Source: Acetobacteraceae bacterium (GTDB lineage Bacteria; Pseudomonadota; Alphaproteobacteria; Acetobacterales; Acetobacteraceae). Taken from it: a DNA stretch of 33,171 nucleotides. This document shows positions 1 through 9,281 of the stretch, piece after piece. The stretch's first letter is position 1; each line of letters starts with the position of its first letter. A program made the position numbers and the translations under genes. Where the stretch lies: contig DAICYU010000002.1 in NCBI GenBank assembly GCA_027311485.1, positions 1-33,171 of the forward strand, given 5' to 3'. Under the pieces are notes generated by a model. The model worked only from the letters and a program-made list of their open reading frames with translations, made no database searches and was not told the origin of the DNA.

Positions 1-165
1 AGCTATCCGCTGCGGTCGAGTTGCGCCGGCACTTTCCAGGCATAACGGATAACGAGAACGCCCGACGCTGCGCCCGCACGATCGCAGGGTGGACAGCGTT
101 CCCTGTCCTCCAGGGGCCAGCGCAGAAAGGCACTGGACGCAGCGGGGCATAACCCCAAGCACACG

Positions 166-426
166 CTACAGGCGCCTGAGCCACTGCCGTGTGCGCCGCA
201 AGGCCTCGGCCGAAGCCGGGTCCAGGCGCCAAGGCCGTTCATCCGCGTCGGCAACAGATTGTTGGCGTGCACAACCGGGGCACCGCGTCTCTCGGCCCGC
301 CGGTCCGACCCGTACCCGTGTGCCGCACCATCCGCACACGATCCGGCCGCGCGGGTCGTCCGCGGCGGCCTGAATGACCTCCGCCAGCAGCGGCGCCCTG
401 ATCCTGCCGATCGGTAAGTACTTCAT
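166..426 (-). CDS. Small zinc-ribbon-like hypothetical protein (86 aa)
   Basis: CxxC...CxxC pattern (CGWCGTRVRVGPAGRETRCPGC) and a strong Shine-Dalgarno (AGGAGG) just upstream of the ATG at 426. Confidence 0.5.
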   Translation of the reverse strand: MKYLPIGRIRAPLLAEVIQAAADDPRGRIVCGWCGTRVRVGPAGRETRCPGCARQQSVADADERPWRLDPASAEALRRTRQWLRRL

Positions 427-980
427 GCAAGACGCCTCCTGTACGCAGGGTGGGTACTTCCCGACCGAGCTGAATGTTCAGCCAGCCAGAATCGCCATTG
501 CCCGTTGGCGGCGTCGTTGGTCGGGATCGTTCAGGTCTTCGTGGCCCACGGCAATGCCGGCGGTCCATTGTCTCGCCCGGATCTGCACACTGCAACCGGC
601 ATAGCAGGACGCCCCCTATCCCTGATGCAGACCGCAAAGCGGCGGGGCCAATCAACGACACAATTGACCACCCCGGGGCAGCAACACTGCCGGCACCATG
701 TATAATGGATAGGCCGGCCAGCTCGTCGAGACGCAGGAGCGCCTTTCATTCGCCAACCACGAAGTATTTGCGGACGGTGTATTTGTCACGAACATGTTAT
801 TGTTTTGTTGTTGTTGAAAATACCCGCTGGCCATTACGGTGTTCGTGCAACGGCAGGAATGCGTCCGTCGCCGTGGCAGGACTGGTCTGCGTATCTCTGC
901 ATAACCCGCTGATAATGCCGCTGCAAAGCCGGCCAGGGGTTCATAAACCGTGATGTCAACGCAAGCAGAAGGATAATCCA

Positions 981-1163
981 ATGATTCGTTTACTGGCCAG
1001 TCAAGCGCTCGCTTTCCGGCCTTTTTTGAATGACCGGAAGGGCGTTACAGCTCTGGAGTACGGCTTGATCGCCTCATTGGTCGCAATTGCGATTGTCAGC
1101 GCGATCACAACGTTCGGCTCCAATCTCTCGACCGAATTCTCCTACATTTCTCAGGAAGTCTAG
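981..1163 (+). CDS. flp: Flp/Fap-type pilin (orphan copy)
   Basis: 60 aa with Flp motif G|VTALEYGLIASLVAIAIVSAITTFG (prepilin cleavage Gly, Glu+5, Tyr+6); AAGGAT RBS upstream. Confidence 0.95.
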   Translation: MIRLLASQALAFRPFLNDRKGVTALEYGLIASLVAIAIVSAITTFGSNLSTEFSYISQEV

Positions 1164-1304
1164 GACCAGGATAGCCGGTATCACCCGAACCCTGATCGCC
1201 GGCACTGCCGGAAGCAGAACGGACCGGTCGCCCGTATCCGTCATCACGGCGCCAAGAGTTGGATACGGCACGGGCGTAACGCCCCCATGCGTGAGGTGTA
1301 TTCC

Positions 1305-1769
1305 ATGGACTGGATAATTGAGCGGATCCGTGCTGAAGCATCCGCCCACCATTATTGGCTGAAGACACAGCATGGTGCGTCGGATGTGCTTGATATCCTG
1401 AAACAGGTACTTGCACCGGACTGGACCGTCGACCGGACAACCGATTGCGACGGCGGGGAGTCCATCATTATCCTGCCATCCAGTCTTGAATCGACTGTCT
1501 CATTCATCCTCTATGAGGAAGCGGGTTCGATCATCGTGGCAACGATCATTGATGATGAGTGGGCCGGGATAAGCAGCTTTGCTTCCTTCAGGGCTGCGGT
1601 GACGGCTCTCATGATCATGACACGATACAGCAACAGAATGCGCGATGCCGACGAACCGCCAGAGCAGGACATCCGGGAAGTGCCGGCCGCGCCGGAGATA
1701 CGAATTGAACCGGAGGCGATCGCCATCGAGCACGTTGCAGGCAGGTTCTTCATAGCGCCTCTGGCGTAG
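1305..1769 (+). CDS. Hypothetical protein downstream of the orphan flp
   Basis: ORF of 154 aa from the ATG at 1305 preceded by GAGG; the ORF track gives an alternative start at 1287. No family recognised. Confidence 0.6.
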   Translation: MDWIIERIRAEASAHHYWLKTQHGASDVLDILKQVLAPDWTVDRTTDCDGGESIIILPSSLESTVSFILYEEAGSIIVATIIDDEWAGISSFASFRAAVTALMIMTRYSNRMRDADEPPEQDIREVPAAPEIRIEPEAIAIEHVAGRFFIAPLA

Positions 1770-1795
1770 CCCTGATCCAGCCTCGGCAGCCGTGC

Positions 1796-1810
1796 GTGGG
1801 GTTAACCGAC
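1796..1810 (-). repeat. Isolated iteron copy upstream of the PAP2-like gene
   Basis: GTGGGGTTAACCGAC, the exact reverse complement of the GTCGGTTAACCCCAC iteron. A partial copy, GTCGGTTAAC, lies at 1864-1873. Confidence 0.85.
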
Positions 1811-1901
1811 GCAGGCCACGACCTGCTGGTGCGGCAGGCCGATCCGGTATCAATCGGTACGGAGTCGGTTAACGGTCATTCCGACACAAGGACTTCAGGA
1901 C

Positions 1902-2792
1902 ATGATGCTGTCCGCACTGATCTGGCTGTTTATCATCGCCATTGCCGCAGCCGATGGCCTGCTGCTGACTTTTCAGCATCTGGCCGTGATCATGCCATGG
2001 TCCTGCCTGCTGGGTACCGGATGCCTGTGTGCGCTGGCCTTTCTGTACCAGCATCGCTCCCCGCCGCTGGCGCGTCTGGCCATGGCCGGGGCGCAGCTGG
2101 TTGCCTTCAGCAATGCCGTGGCGCTGCTGACCTACGCCGCCATGGCAGCCACGCCGTTTCCCCTGGCGGATGCCTTGCTGGCACGGGCTGACGCGGCCCT
2201 GGGCTTCGACTGGGTGGGCTGGCTGCACGTCGTCAACGCGCATCCCTCCGTGCACCTTGCCCTCTCGCTCGCCTATGCCAGCGTCTCGGTGCAGGGGCTG
2301 TTCCTGATCGGCTACCTGGCCATCACCCGTCCGGAACGCGCCCAGGCGCTGCTGCTGGCGGGTATCCTGTCCATGATCCTCATCACGCCCATCATGGCAT
2401 TGCTGCCCGCCGCCGGCGCTCGCTACGCCTATGGTGTGGGCGGCATCGAGTCATGGACGTACGACGTCCTGGCCCTGCATGCCCACACGATGCGCACGAT
2501 CGACCATTTCGACGGCATTGTCGCGTTTCCGTCCTATCACACCGTCCTGGCTGTACTGTTCGCGTATGCGGCGCGTGGCCAGCGTTGGTTTCTGCCAGTG
2601 CTGTGCCTCAATCTGGTGATGATTGCATCCGTCATGACCGAAGGCGCCCATTATGCCGTCGATATGCTGGCTGGCCTTGTGACCGCCGGTGTTGCCATTG
2701 CTGCGACCCAGGCGCTTGTCGGTCGGCTGCGGAACCGTCGTCTGTCGCTGCCCACCCGTTTCGCGAAGGCGCCGGAACCGGCGCTTCCATAA
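1902..2792 (+). CDS. PAP2-superfamily membrane phosphatase / AUR1-like (inositolphosphotransferase-like) protein
   Basis: Multi-TM protein with PAP2 motifs FPSYHTVLAVLFAYAARG and EGAHYAVDMLAG. Confidence 0.8.
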   Translation: MMLSALIWLFIIAIAAADGLLLTFQHLAVIMPWSCLLGTGCLCALAFLYQHRSPPLARLAMAGAQLVAFSNAVALLTYAAMAATPFPLADALLARADAALGFDWVGWLHVVNAHPSVHLALSLAYASVSVQGLFLIGYLAITRPERAQALLLAGILSMILITPIMALLPAAGARYAYGVGGIESWTYDVLALHAHTMRTIDHFDGIVAFPSYHTVLAVLFAYAARGQRWFLPVLCLNLVMIASVMTEGAHYAVDMLAGLVTAGVAIAATQALVGRLRNRRLSLPTRFAKAPEPALP

Positions 2793-2799
2793 CCGGGGT

Positions 2800-2814
2800 G
2801 TGGGGTTAACCGAC
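2800..2814 (-). repeat. Isolated iteron copy overlapping the repA stop codon
   Basis: GTGGGGTTAACCGAC; the repA TAA is the complement of 2806-2808, inside the repeat. Confidence 0.85.
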
Positions 2815-3741
2815 CGCCAGCCGAGGCACGGGGGGACGGGAAGGGTGCAGGGTGATGCCTTTTTCCTCGATCTCGACCTGCGCTTCCGGATAGGCGGCAA
2901 GGGCGGCGCTCATGGCCTCGATAAAACTCGGCTTGAAGTGCTTCATGGCCCGGAAACCGCCGCCGAACTGCGCAAAGATCGCCGGCCAGGAGATCGCTGT
3001 CGGCTTGCCAAGCTGGTGGCACCGCCAGGCGAGCCAGACATAGATGTCCAACGACATGGAACGGTCCCGAAGCTGTCGGATGGCCGCCTCCAGCAGCGGA
3101 ACCGGATGCTCCTTCAGCGCCCGCCAGAATACCTCATCCAGCACGACACGTTCTTCCCACAGGCTTCCCTGCTCGTTTTCCGGCACTTTGAACCGCAAGC
3201 CGGACGTTACGATCGCGCCGCGTGTCCAGCCTTCCTGTTCCTCGTCTTCCCAGAAAAATTTTAGGGTGCAGGCGGAAATCCGCGCGGCCTGTTCGCGCAG
3301 GCTTTTGGCGGTTTCGCCGCCGATCGCCAGTCCCATCCGCTCCATCCAGTCGCGCATCGATCGGCCGAGGGCGACTTCCCGGCTGCCGGTGCGCACGGCC
3401 TGGGTCTGCAGATACAGCAGGATCATCCGGGCGCGGGCGCCATAGGGAACGCCATAGTTGACCACTTTGCCACGGGTTTTCATCCGCCCGGGCTCCACCC
3501 ACAGCGTGACCCGGTGGCCTTTCTTTTCCCATGTCTGGTCGTCGGGCAGGCGCTTATGCGGCAGGCTGGTCAGGCAAAAGCCAGTATAGCTGATGCCGAT
3601 GCGCTGGCTTTCGTCGGCCAATACTTCAGCGGCAATATCCACCAGCGACCGCTGATTGGCCGGAACCATATTTCTGGCCTGTTCTCGGCCATGCAACAAC
3701 ACAAGCTGGTGGATGCTATTGGGTGCAGCCGGGCTGTTCAC
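2806..3741 (-). CDS. repA: Plasmid replication initiator, RepA family (RepA_C-like)
   Basis: 311 aa, GTG start. Resembles alphaproteobacterial plasmid RepA (GRMKTRGKVVNYGVPYGARARMILLYLQTQA..., SLDIYVWLAWRCHQL, WPAIFAQFG). Adjacent iteron array supports the role. Confidence 0.85.
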   Translation of the reverse strand: MNSPAAPNSIHQLVLLHGREQARNMVPANQRSLVDIAAEVLADESQRIGISYTGFCLTSLPHKRLPDDQTWEKKGHRVTLWVEPGRMKTRGKVVNYGVPYGARARMILLYLQTQAVRTGSREVALGRSMRDWMERMGLAIGGETAKSLREQAARISACTLKFFWEDEEQEGWTRGAIVTSGLRFKVPENEQGSLWEERVVLDEVFWRALKEHPVPLLEAAIRQLRDRSMSLDIYVWLAWRCHQLGKPTAISWPAIFAQFGGGFRAMKHFKPSFIEAMSAALAAYPEAQVEIEEKGITLHPSRPPVPRLAVG

Positions 3742-3800
3742 ATTGCCCTCATGACCAGATCGTTCCGCACACTGCCCACAAGAAAATCCTCATGTTAACT

Positions 3801-3990
3801 GTGGGGTTAACCGACCAAGCTATTAGAAGTTAGTAGATTCTTAATTAGTAGTTCAGCCGGTTAACCCCACGGGATAACCCCGAGTCGGTCGGTTAACCCC
3901 ACACCTTGGTCGGTTAACCCCACGGGATAACCCGACACCGCTGTGGATAGTATGCCGTCGCCGCCCGCCCGGTCGGTTAACCCCACGGGA
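3801..3990. repeat. oriV: Iteron array / candidate oriV
   Basis: GTGGGGTTAACCGAC at 3801-3815 (inverse), then GCCGGTTAACCCCAC 3856-3870, GTCGGTTAACCCCAC 3888-3902, 3909-3923 and 3972-3986. Three of these are followed directly by GGGATAACC[C/T]. AT-rich stretch at 3816-3855. Confidence 0.85.
3942..3950 (+). promoter_or_regulatory. DnaA-box-like 9-mer inside the iteron array
   Basis: TGTGGATAG, one mismatch to TGTGGATAA, between iterons 3909-3923 and 3972-3986. Confidence 0.6.
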
Positions 3991-4813
3991 TAACCTGCGC
4001 CCGAGTCGCGCTGCCGTGATCATGTTGTTGCCGTTGCGACTCGGGTCGCTTCTGTCCCCGGCCAAAGCGGCGGCTCAGCGTCACCGACGGTTGCTCGACC
4101 GTCCGCCACAGCACCCATCCGGTCAGCACGGCCACAGGAATCGCCGGAATAGCCGCCCACGGACCCCAGCACCGAACGGCCGCCGACAGGACGAGCCAAT
4201 GCGACAGATACAGGCTGTAGGATACGGTGCCGAGCCATTGCGGGATTGCGCGTTCGAGCCAGGGCAGGCGGGGGACACGCCGGTGCAGCACCGCACCGGC
4301 CAGAAAGCACGCGCCGATGCCGATCCTGCCATCCAGCATCGTCAGGCCGAACCACGCCAGCGCGCCGGCGGCCAGACGCCAGCGCGGCCCTGTCACGCTC
4401 CATACGATCGCAGGCATGAACAGCATCGCCCATGCCTCGACACACAGCGACCAGCCCGGCGGATCGGCCGGCGAGGACACGACCGGATACCAGACGAATT
4501 CCGACCAGGAGGAGACGGGGTGGACCAGCACCGATCCGGCGGCCAGGCAGGCCGCATAGACCGGCCAGAGCCTGACAAGGCGCCGCACCAGGAAGACCAT
4601 GACATGGCCGTCCCAGGCCCGGGTCAGCACATGGGCGGATATGGCGAAGAACACCAGGACAGCCAGGCCGCCCAGGTTGTTGAGCAGCGGGGCCGCCATG
4701 CGCACGGCCAATCCACCGGCGCCGCCCGCGGCCAGCATGCCTGCGGCGTGGTCCAGCACCACGATCAGCGCCAGAACGCCGCGAAGCCCGTCCAGCGCGG
4801 CAATACGCTTCAT
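3977..4813 (-). CDS. Acyltransferase family 3 (OafA/YrhL-like) membrane protein
   Basis: N-terminus MKRIAALDGLRGVLALIVVLDH (typical RIxxLDGLRG motif), multi-TM, and YSLYLSHWL near the C-terminus. ORF track start is 4882; the ATG at 4813 fits the family better. Confidence 0.85.
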   Translation of the reverse strand: MKRIAALDGLRGVLALIVVLDHAAGMLAAGGAGGLAVRMAAPLLNNLGGLAVLVFFAISAHVLTRAWDGHVMVFLVRRLVRLWPVYAACLAAGSVLVHPVSSWSEFVWYPVVSSPADPPGWSLCVEAWAMLFMPAIVWSVTGPRWRLAAGALAWFGLTMLDGRIGIGACFLAGAVLHRRVPRLPWLERAIPQWLGTVSYSLYLSHWLVLSAAVRCWGPWAAIPAIPVAVLTGWVLWRTVEQPSVTLSRRFGRGQKRPESQRQQHDHGSATRAQVIPWG

Positions 4814-4951
4814 CGGCCAGCAGCCTGAACAGCCATCGATGATCCTGCCGTTATCCGGCCCGGGCGGAAGGCCGCCAGGCATTCCCTGTACCGGACCGGC
4901 GAACGTGCAGAATTCGGGATGGATGTTTTCATGTAACGTAAATGTTATTAC

Positions 4952-6670
4952 TCAGGCGCCGGGCTTGTGGCATGTGCGCCCGACCGCGACATCCGCACAC
5001 ACCACCCCCGCCCCCAGCCGGTCCGGTCGCAGACGATCGCGGACGGATGGCAGGAACAGCCGCGTCTCCCCGGCAATCAGCGGCGCATCCAGCCCGGCTT
5101 CCAGGGCCCGCGCGCAGACCGCATCGGTCGGCGGATGCACCAGCCGCATATCCGTCAGCCTGGCCCCGGCCCGCAGCGCGATCAGCTGGTATGCGGTTGC
5201 CGCGACCGCCCCGGCCCCGCATCGCGGCACGACGCGGAACAGCGTTGTGCCCGGCGGTATCGTGAACGGCGCCGGTACTGCGAACGCAGCGGGCACGGCA
5301 TCGGTGCCGGCCAAATAGCGCCGAAGACCGGCGCGCAGAGGCGCATCGTCCACCCATTGCAGCACAAGACCTGCCGCCAGCAGTGGTGCCAGCAACGCCG
5401 GCCGCAGCCTCGTCGCCAGCAGCCCGACCGCCGCCACCACCCCCGCATCATCCACCACCCACACCGCTCGGCCGGACGCGCGGACCACGCCGAAAATCTG
5501 CTCCAGCAACCGCGATTGCAGCGGAATCAGGTCGAGGGCGCCAAGCGTGACATGCGGCGTCACCGCCAACCCGGACAGTCCCAGCAGGACCAGGATCAGT
5601 CCGGCCCAGCGGCGGCGTATCGTTCGGCGGGACGCCGAACCGATCCACAGCAGGCAGGCAGCGGCTGCGGCCAGCAGCAGCAGGATGCCGGCGCCCAGGT
5701 AGTTGAACCCCTCATACTGGTAACCTGTCGCATCCAGGATCGGCAGATCCGCGCCGAACAGGCCGGATTTCTGTGGCAGAACCGGCGACAGCAGGTTCAT
5801 CGAATACAGGCCGAAACCGGGGCCGCCCTGTCCCAGGCCGCCATTCAGCAGAACGAACAGCCCGACCGGCAGCACGACGGCCAGGCCGAACCGGCGTGCC
5901 TCGGCGCGGGTGCCTTCGGCGCGCCGGAGCATCATCCCGACCAGGGGTGCCGACAGCGTCGCGGCGCAGAACAGATACAGATAGGGGTGGACCAGCACCG
6001 CCAGCAGCAGCAGGGCGAACATCGCCCCGGACCGCGGCGGCGCTTCGGTTGCCAATGGCCGAGCCGCCAGCCCCAGCGCCGCCAGCAGGAGGAACTGGCC
6101 CATCAGGTTGATGTGCACGATGCGGAACAGATACGCCGGCAGCAGCAGCGCCAGACCGGCCGCCGCAGCCGCTGCAAGCCATGCGTTCAGGCGCCCGGGA
6201 GCCGGCTGCAGGGCGGTGAAGGCGCGCAGCGCATAGACGGCGGCGATGGGCTGCAGGATGAAACAGCCAGCCAGCCAGACGCCGAACAGATTGACCGTGT
6301 GGCCCAGGGCTCCGGCCAGCGGCTTGGCCAGCAGCGAAACCGCCGGGTTGCTGTCGGTCATGGCGATCGACACGCCATCCGGCCACGCCAGCGCAGGTGC
6401 GCGCAGCAACGGCCAGTGCCAGCCCGGCGCCTGAAAGGCGATATGGCCCGCCAGGTTCGTCGGCAGATCGCCGCCAGGCACGGCGAACATCCCGCCCGTA
6501 CCGGCCAGCACCGCCCAGGGCAGGACATACAGGACCCAGGACAGGCCGATCAGGGCGGCCAGGCCGTATTGCGCCAGCCAGTCGTCCTGCATCAGCCAGT
6601 CCGGCCAGGCCCCGGTTCGGCCCGGCCGGGCAATACTGCACCGGCCATACTTCGTTCCGGAGCCGATCAC
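4952..6670 (-). CDS. Large polytopic membrane protein, DUF6311-like / GT-C-like
   Basis: Long hydrophobic ORF; shares YSMNLLSP..PQ[KR]SGLF...QYEGFNYLGAG with ORF 13159-15192. Start uncertain (internal Met at about 6592 possible). Confidence 0.75.
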   Translation of the reverse strand: MIGSGTKYGRCSIARPGRTGAWPDWLMQDDWLAQYGLAALIGLSWVLYVLPWAVLAGTGGMFAVPGGDLPTNLAGHIAFQAPGWHWPLLRAPALAWPDGVSIAMTDSNPAVSLLAKPLAGALGHTVNLFGVWLAGCFILQPIAAVYALRAFTALQPAPGRLNAWLAAAAAAGLALLLPAYLFRIVHINLMGQFLLLAALGLAARPLATEAPPRSGAMFALLLLAVLVHPYLYLFCAATLSAPLVGMMLRRAEGTRAEARRFGLAVVLPVGLFVLLNGGLGQGGPGFGLYSMNLLSPVLPQKSGLFGADLPILDATGYQYEGFNYLGAGILLLLAAAAACLLWIGSASRRTIRRRWAGLILVLLGLSGLAVTPHVTLGALDLIPLQSRLLEQIFGVVRASGRAVWVVDDAGVVAAVGLLATRLRPALLAPLLAAGLVLQWVDDAPLRAGLRRYLAGTDAVPAAFAVPAPFTIPPGTTLFRVVPRCGAGAVAATAYQLIALRAGARLTDMRLVHPPTDAVCARALEAGLDAPLIAGETRLFLPSVRDRLRPDRLGAGVVCADVAVGRTCHKPGA

Positions 6671-6853
6671 GTAATTTTCATCCGTTTTTACTGATGTGGA
6701 AGAAGACGATATTATAACGTATGTTAAATCTTATCTGACCGAACCAGACATCCGGAAATACGGGGATCACCGGATTGTGGCCGACATGGCACCAATTGTC
6801 TCGACCACGCAGCAACCCCCGCTTGCTTCGGGCGCATTCGCAAGAGGTCCGCA

Positions 6854-8410
6854 GTGGATACGTACGTTATGGCGGAACCATGCCCGGGCCAGCCCCGTCA
6901 GGCCGCGACGATGTCCGCCAGGGGCACCCGCGCCGATCCGGTTCCGGTCATCGCCGGCTGCCTGGCATTCGCCCTCGTGCTGTTCCTGCCGCCAATCCTG
7001 AACGACGGCGATACACTCTGGCAGATCAGCACCGGCGCCTGGATCCTGGATCATCGCGCGATCCCGGTCACCGATCCGTTCTCCTTCACCGCGGGGCATG
7101 TACGCTGGTTCGCGCATGAGTGGCTCGCTGAAACCCTGATGGCGCTGGCATTCCGCGCGGGCGGCATGCCGGGCGTCATGGTGCTGACCGCTGCGGCGGT
7201 CGGCGCGACAACGGGCCTACTGCTGCGCCATTTGCGGCAGTTCCTGCCAGGGCCTTATGCCCTGGCCGCGCTGGCGGTCGCGCTGTGCAATGCGGCCCCC
7301 TCCATGCTCGCCCGCCCGCATCTGCTGGCCTGGCCCTGCCTGGTGCTGTGGTGCGGCGGACTGGTGGCCGCACGCGCTAGGCGCACCGCACCTTCCGTCG
7401 CGCTGCTGCCGGTCATGCTGCTGTGGGTCAATCTGCATGGCAGCTTCATGCTGGGGCTGCTGCTGCCGGTCGCCTTCATGATCGAGGCCCTGTGCGACCC
7501 CGGCGTTGACCGCCGCCGCGTCTGCGCCGACTGGGCCGGCTTCATCGCCGCGGCCTGGATGGTGGCGCTGCTCAACCCCGATGGCCTCGCCGGCCTGCTG
7601 TTTCCGGTGCACATGCTGGGGCTGCACAGCCTGGCCTGGATCGGCGAATGGGAACCGGCCGACTTTTCCCACTTTTCGCCGCTGGAGGTAACGCTTCTGG
7701 GCGGTCTCGCGCTGGGCCTTTCAGGCAAGGCGAGGCTGCCGCCGGTCCGGCTGCTGCTGCTGCTGGGCCTGGTTCACGCGGCCCTGGCGCATGGGCGCAA
7801 CGAACAGCTTCTGGGTCTGGTCGGCGTGCTGGTCCTGGCGGAACCGCTGGGCGCCAGCCTTGCCCGTGATACGGCCCATGATGGGGCGTCCAGCGGGATG
7901 CCCACTGCAACACATGCTGGGACGCCTATGTCCAGCCGCACCGCCTGGCGCCGCCGGTCCGCCGCGATGCTGATCGCGCTGGCGGCCCTGACGCTGCGCA
8001 TGGCCGTGCCGTTGAGCCCCGCACGCACCGGCGCGACCTTCGCCGCCATGCTCACTTCCGTTCCCGCTTCCCTGCGGGACCGGCCTGTCCTGAACGCGTA
8101 TGGCCTTGGCGGGCTGCTGATCTTCAACGGTGTCCGCCCGTTCGTCGACAGCAGGGCCGATCTGTATGGCGATGCCTTCCTGGCCCGCTATCGTCGTATC
8201 ACGGCGCCCGATCGCGCTGAGCTGGCGCGCACCCTGTCGGCCTATGACATCGCCTGGACGATCTTCCCGTCAGGTCATGCGGTCGTTGCCGCCATGGATC
8301 AACAGCCCGGATGGAAGCGGCTGGTCGATGCGAACGGCATCGTCATCCACGTGCGGCAGGACTGGGGGCGGCAGGACAGGCTACCCGGCACTGCCGCACC
8401 GCCACCATGA
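6854..8410 (+). CDS. Polytopic membrane protein, GT-C glycosyltransferase-like
   Basis: Multi-TM with NDGDTLWQISTGAWILDHRAIPVTDPFSFT...WFAHEWLAE, typical of uncharacterised GT-C-like membrane proteins. Start uncertain (6854, 6869 or about 6911). Confidence 0.75.
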   Translation: MDTYVMAEPCPGQPRQAATMSARGTRADPVPVIAGCLAFALVLFLPPILNDGDTLWQISTGAWILDHRAIPVTDPFSFTAGHVRWFAHEWLAETLMALAFRAGGMPGVMVLTAAAVGATTGLLLRHLRQFLPGPYALAALAVALCNAAPSMLARPHLLAWPCLVLWCGGLVAARARRTAPSVALLPVMLLWVNLHGSFMLGLLLPVAFMIEALCDPGVDRRRVCADWAGFIAAAWMVALLNPDGLAGLLFPVHMLGLHSLAWIGEWEPADFSHFSPLEVTLLGGLALGLSGKARLPPVRLLLLLGLVHAALAHGRNEQLLGLVGVLVLAEPLGASLARDTAHDGASSGMPTATHAGTPMSSRTAWRRRSAAMLIALAALTLRMAVPLSPARTGATFAAMLTSVPASLRDRPVLNAYGLGGLLIFNGVRPFVDSRADLYGDAFLARYRRITAPDRAELARTLSAYDIAWTIFPSGHAVVAAMDQQPGWKRLVDANGIVIHVRQDWGRQDRLPGTAAPPP

Positions 8411-8443
8411 CCGGGCTCGGCGGCAGCCGGCCCGACGCGCGCC

Positions 8444-9205
8444 TTACGGCTTCCGCGCGGCGACAAAGGCCGTAAGGCCGGCGATCCGGTTGGACTGGCA
8501 CCAGGGCAGCTCCATGCGGCAGGCCAGCCAGAGCAGGTTGTTGACCAGCGGCGAATGGGTGCGCATCTGCGAGCGGGCAGGGGCTTTTGATGCCGGCGCG
8601 ACCAACAGGCGCTGCAGCACCGCCAGCGGCAGGACGGTGCCGTAGAAGTAACATCCGGTCGTCACCTCCAGCCCGGCCGCCGCACAGACAGCCTCGATCC
8701 CGGCCAGCGTGTAGCGGCGGTAGTGTTCCAGGAACACGTCATGCTCACTCCATAGCCAGTTGAAGGCGGGAACAGTGATGACGAACCGCGTGCCGGGGGC
8801 CGCCGGCGCGACGTAGGAGGACAGCAACGCGGCGTCATCCTCCACATGCTCCAATACATCCATCAGCAGCACCAGGTCGGCGATGGCGGAGGAGGTCGCA
8901 CGGCGGAAACGGATCGGCTTGCCAGAAATGGTTTCATCTGTATCGGCCAGGTATCCGGGATCGACGCAGGTCGCCGACCGGCAGTCCGTGTGCAGCAGCA
9001 ACTGCCGCGCGAAAAAGCCGCTGCCGGCGCCAACGTCGAGAATCCGGTTCGCCGGCTTGTCCGCAACCAGTTTCAGCAATGTGGCGAGCTTGGCCCTGTA
9101 GTACCAATGCCCATCGGCCGCATCCCCAAGAAGCGTCGCCTCCTTCAGGTCCATGCGGCACCCGTCGATACCGCCCGCCGCCGCTCGATCCAGCACACAC
9201 CCCAT
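8444..9205 (-). CDS. Class I SAM-dependent methyltransferase
   Basis: Motif I RILDVGAGSGFFARQLL; DLVLLMDVLEHVEDDAALL; WSEHDVFLEHYRRYT. Confidence 0.85.
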   Translation of the reverse strand: MGCVLDRAAAGGIDGCRMDLKEATLLGDAADGHWYYRAKLATLLKLVADKPANRILDVGAGSGFFARQLLLHTDCRSATCVDPGYLADTDETISGKPIRFRRATSSAIADLVLLMDVLEHVEDDAALLSSYVAPAAPGTRFVITVPAFNWLWSEHDVFLEHYRRYTLAGIEAVCAAAGLEVTTGCYFYGTVLPLAVLQRLLVAPASKAPARSQMRTHSPLVNNLLWLACRMELPWCQSNRIAGLTAFVAARKP

Positions 9206-9281
9206 GCATTCCGGCCACGCGCACGCTCGGCCGGACCTTTATTCTTCCTGTTGTGGACTGCCATTTTTTGGATTCCGGTAA

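Noticed and set aside
1-980. Multiple overlapping small ORFs at the left end
   Set aside because: Apart from the zinc-ribbon ORF with a strong RBS, the translations are Arg/Pro-rich and mutually overlapping, with no support.
3856-3990. Iteron cluster considered as a CRISPR array
   Set aside because: Repeats are 15-21 bp with irregular spacing, occur in both orientations, and sit beside a rep gene; this fits an iteron origin.
4967-6694. 575 aa plus-strand ORF antisense to the polytopic protein gene
   Set aside because: Gln/Arg-rich translation typical of the antisense of a high-GC membrane-protein gene; no motifs. The minus-strand ORF has clear family features.
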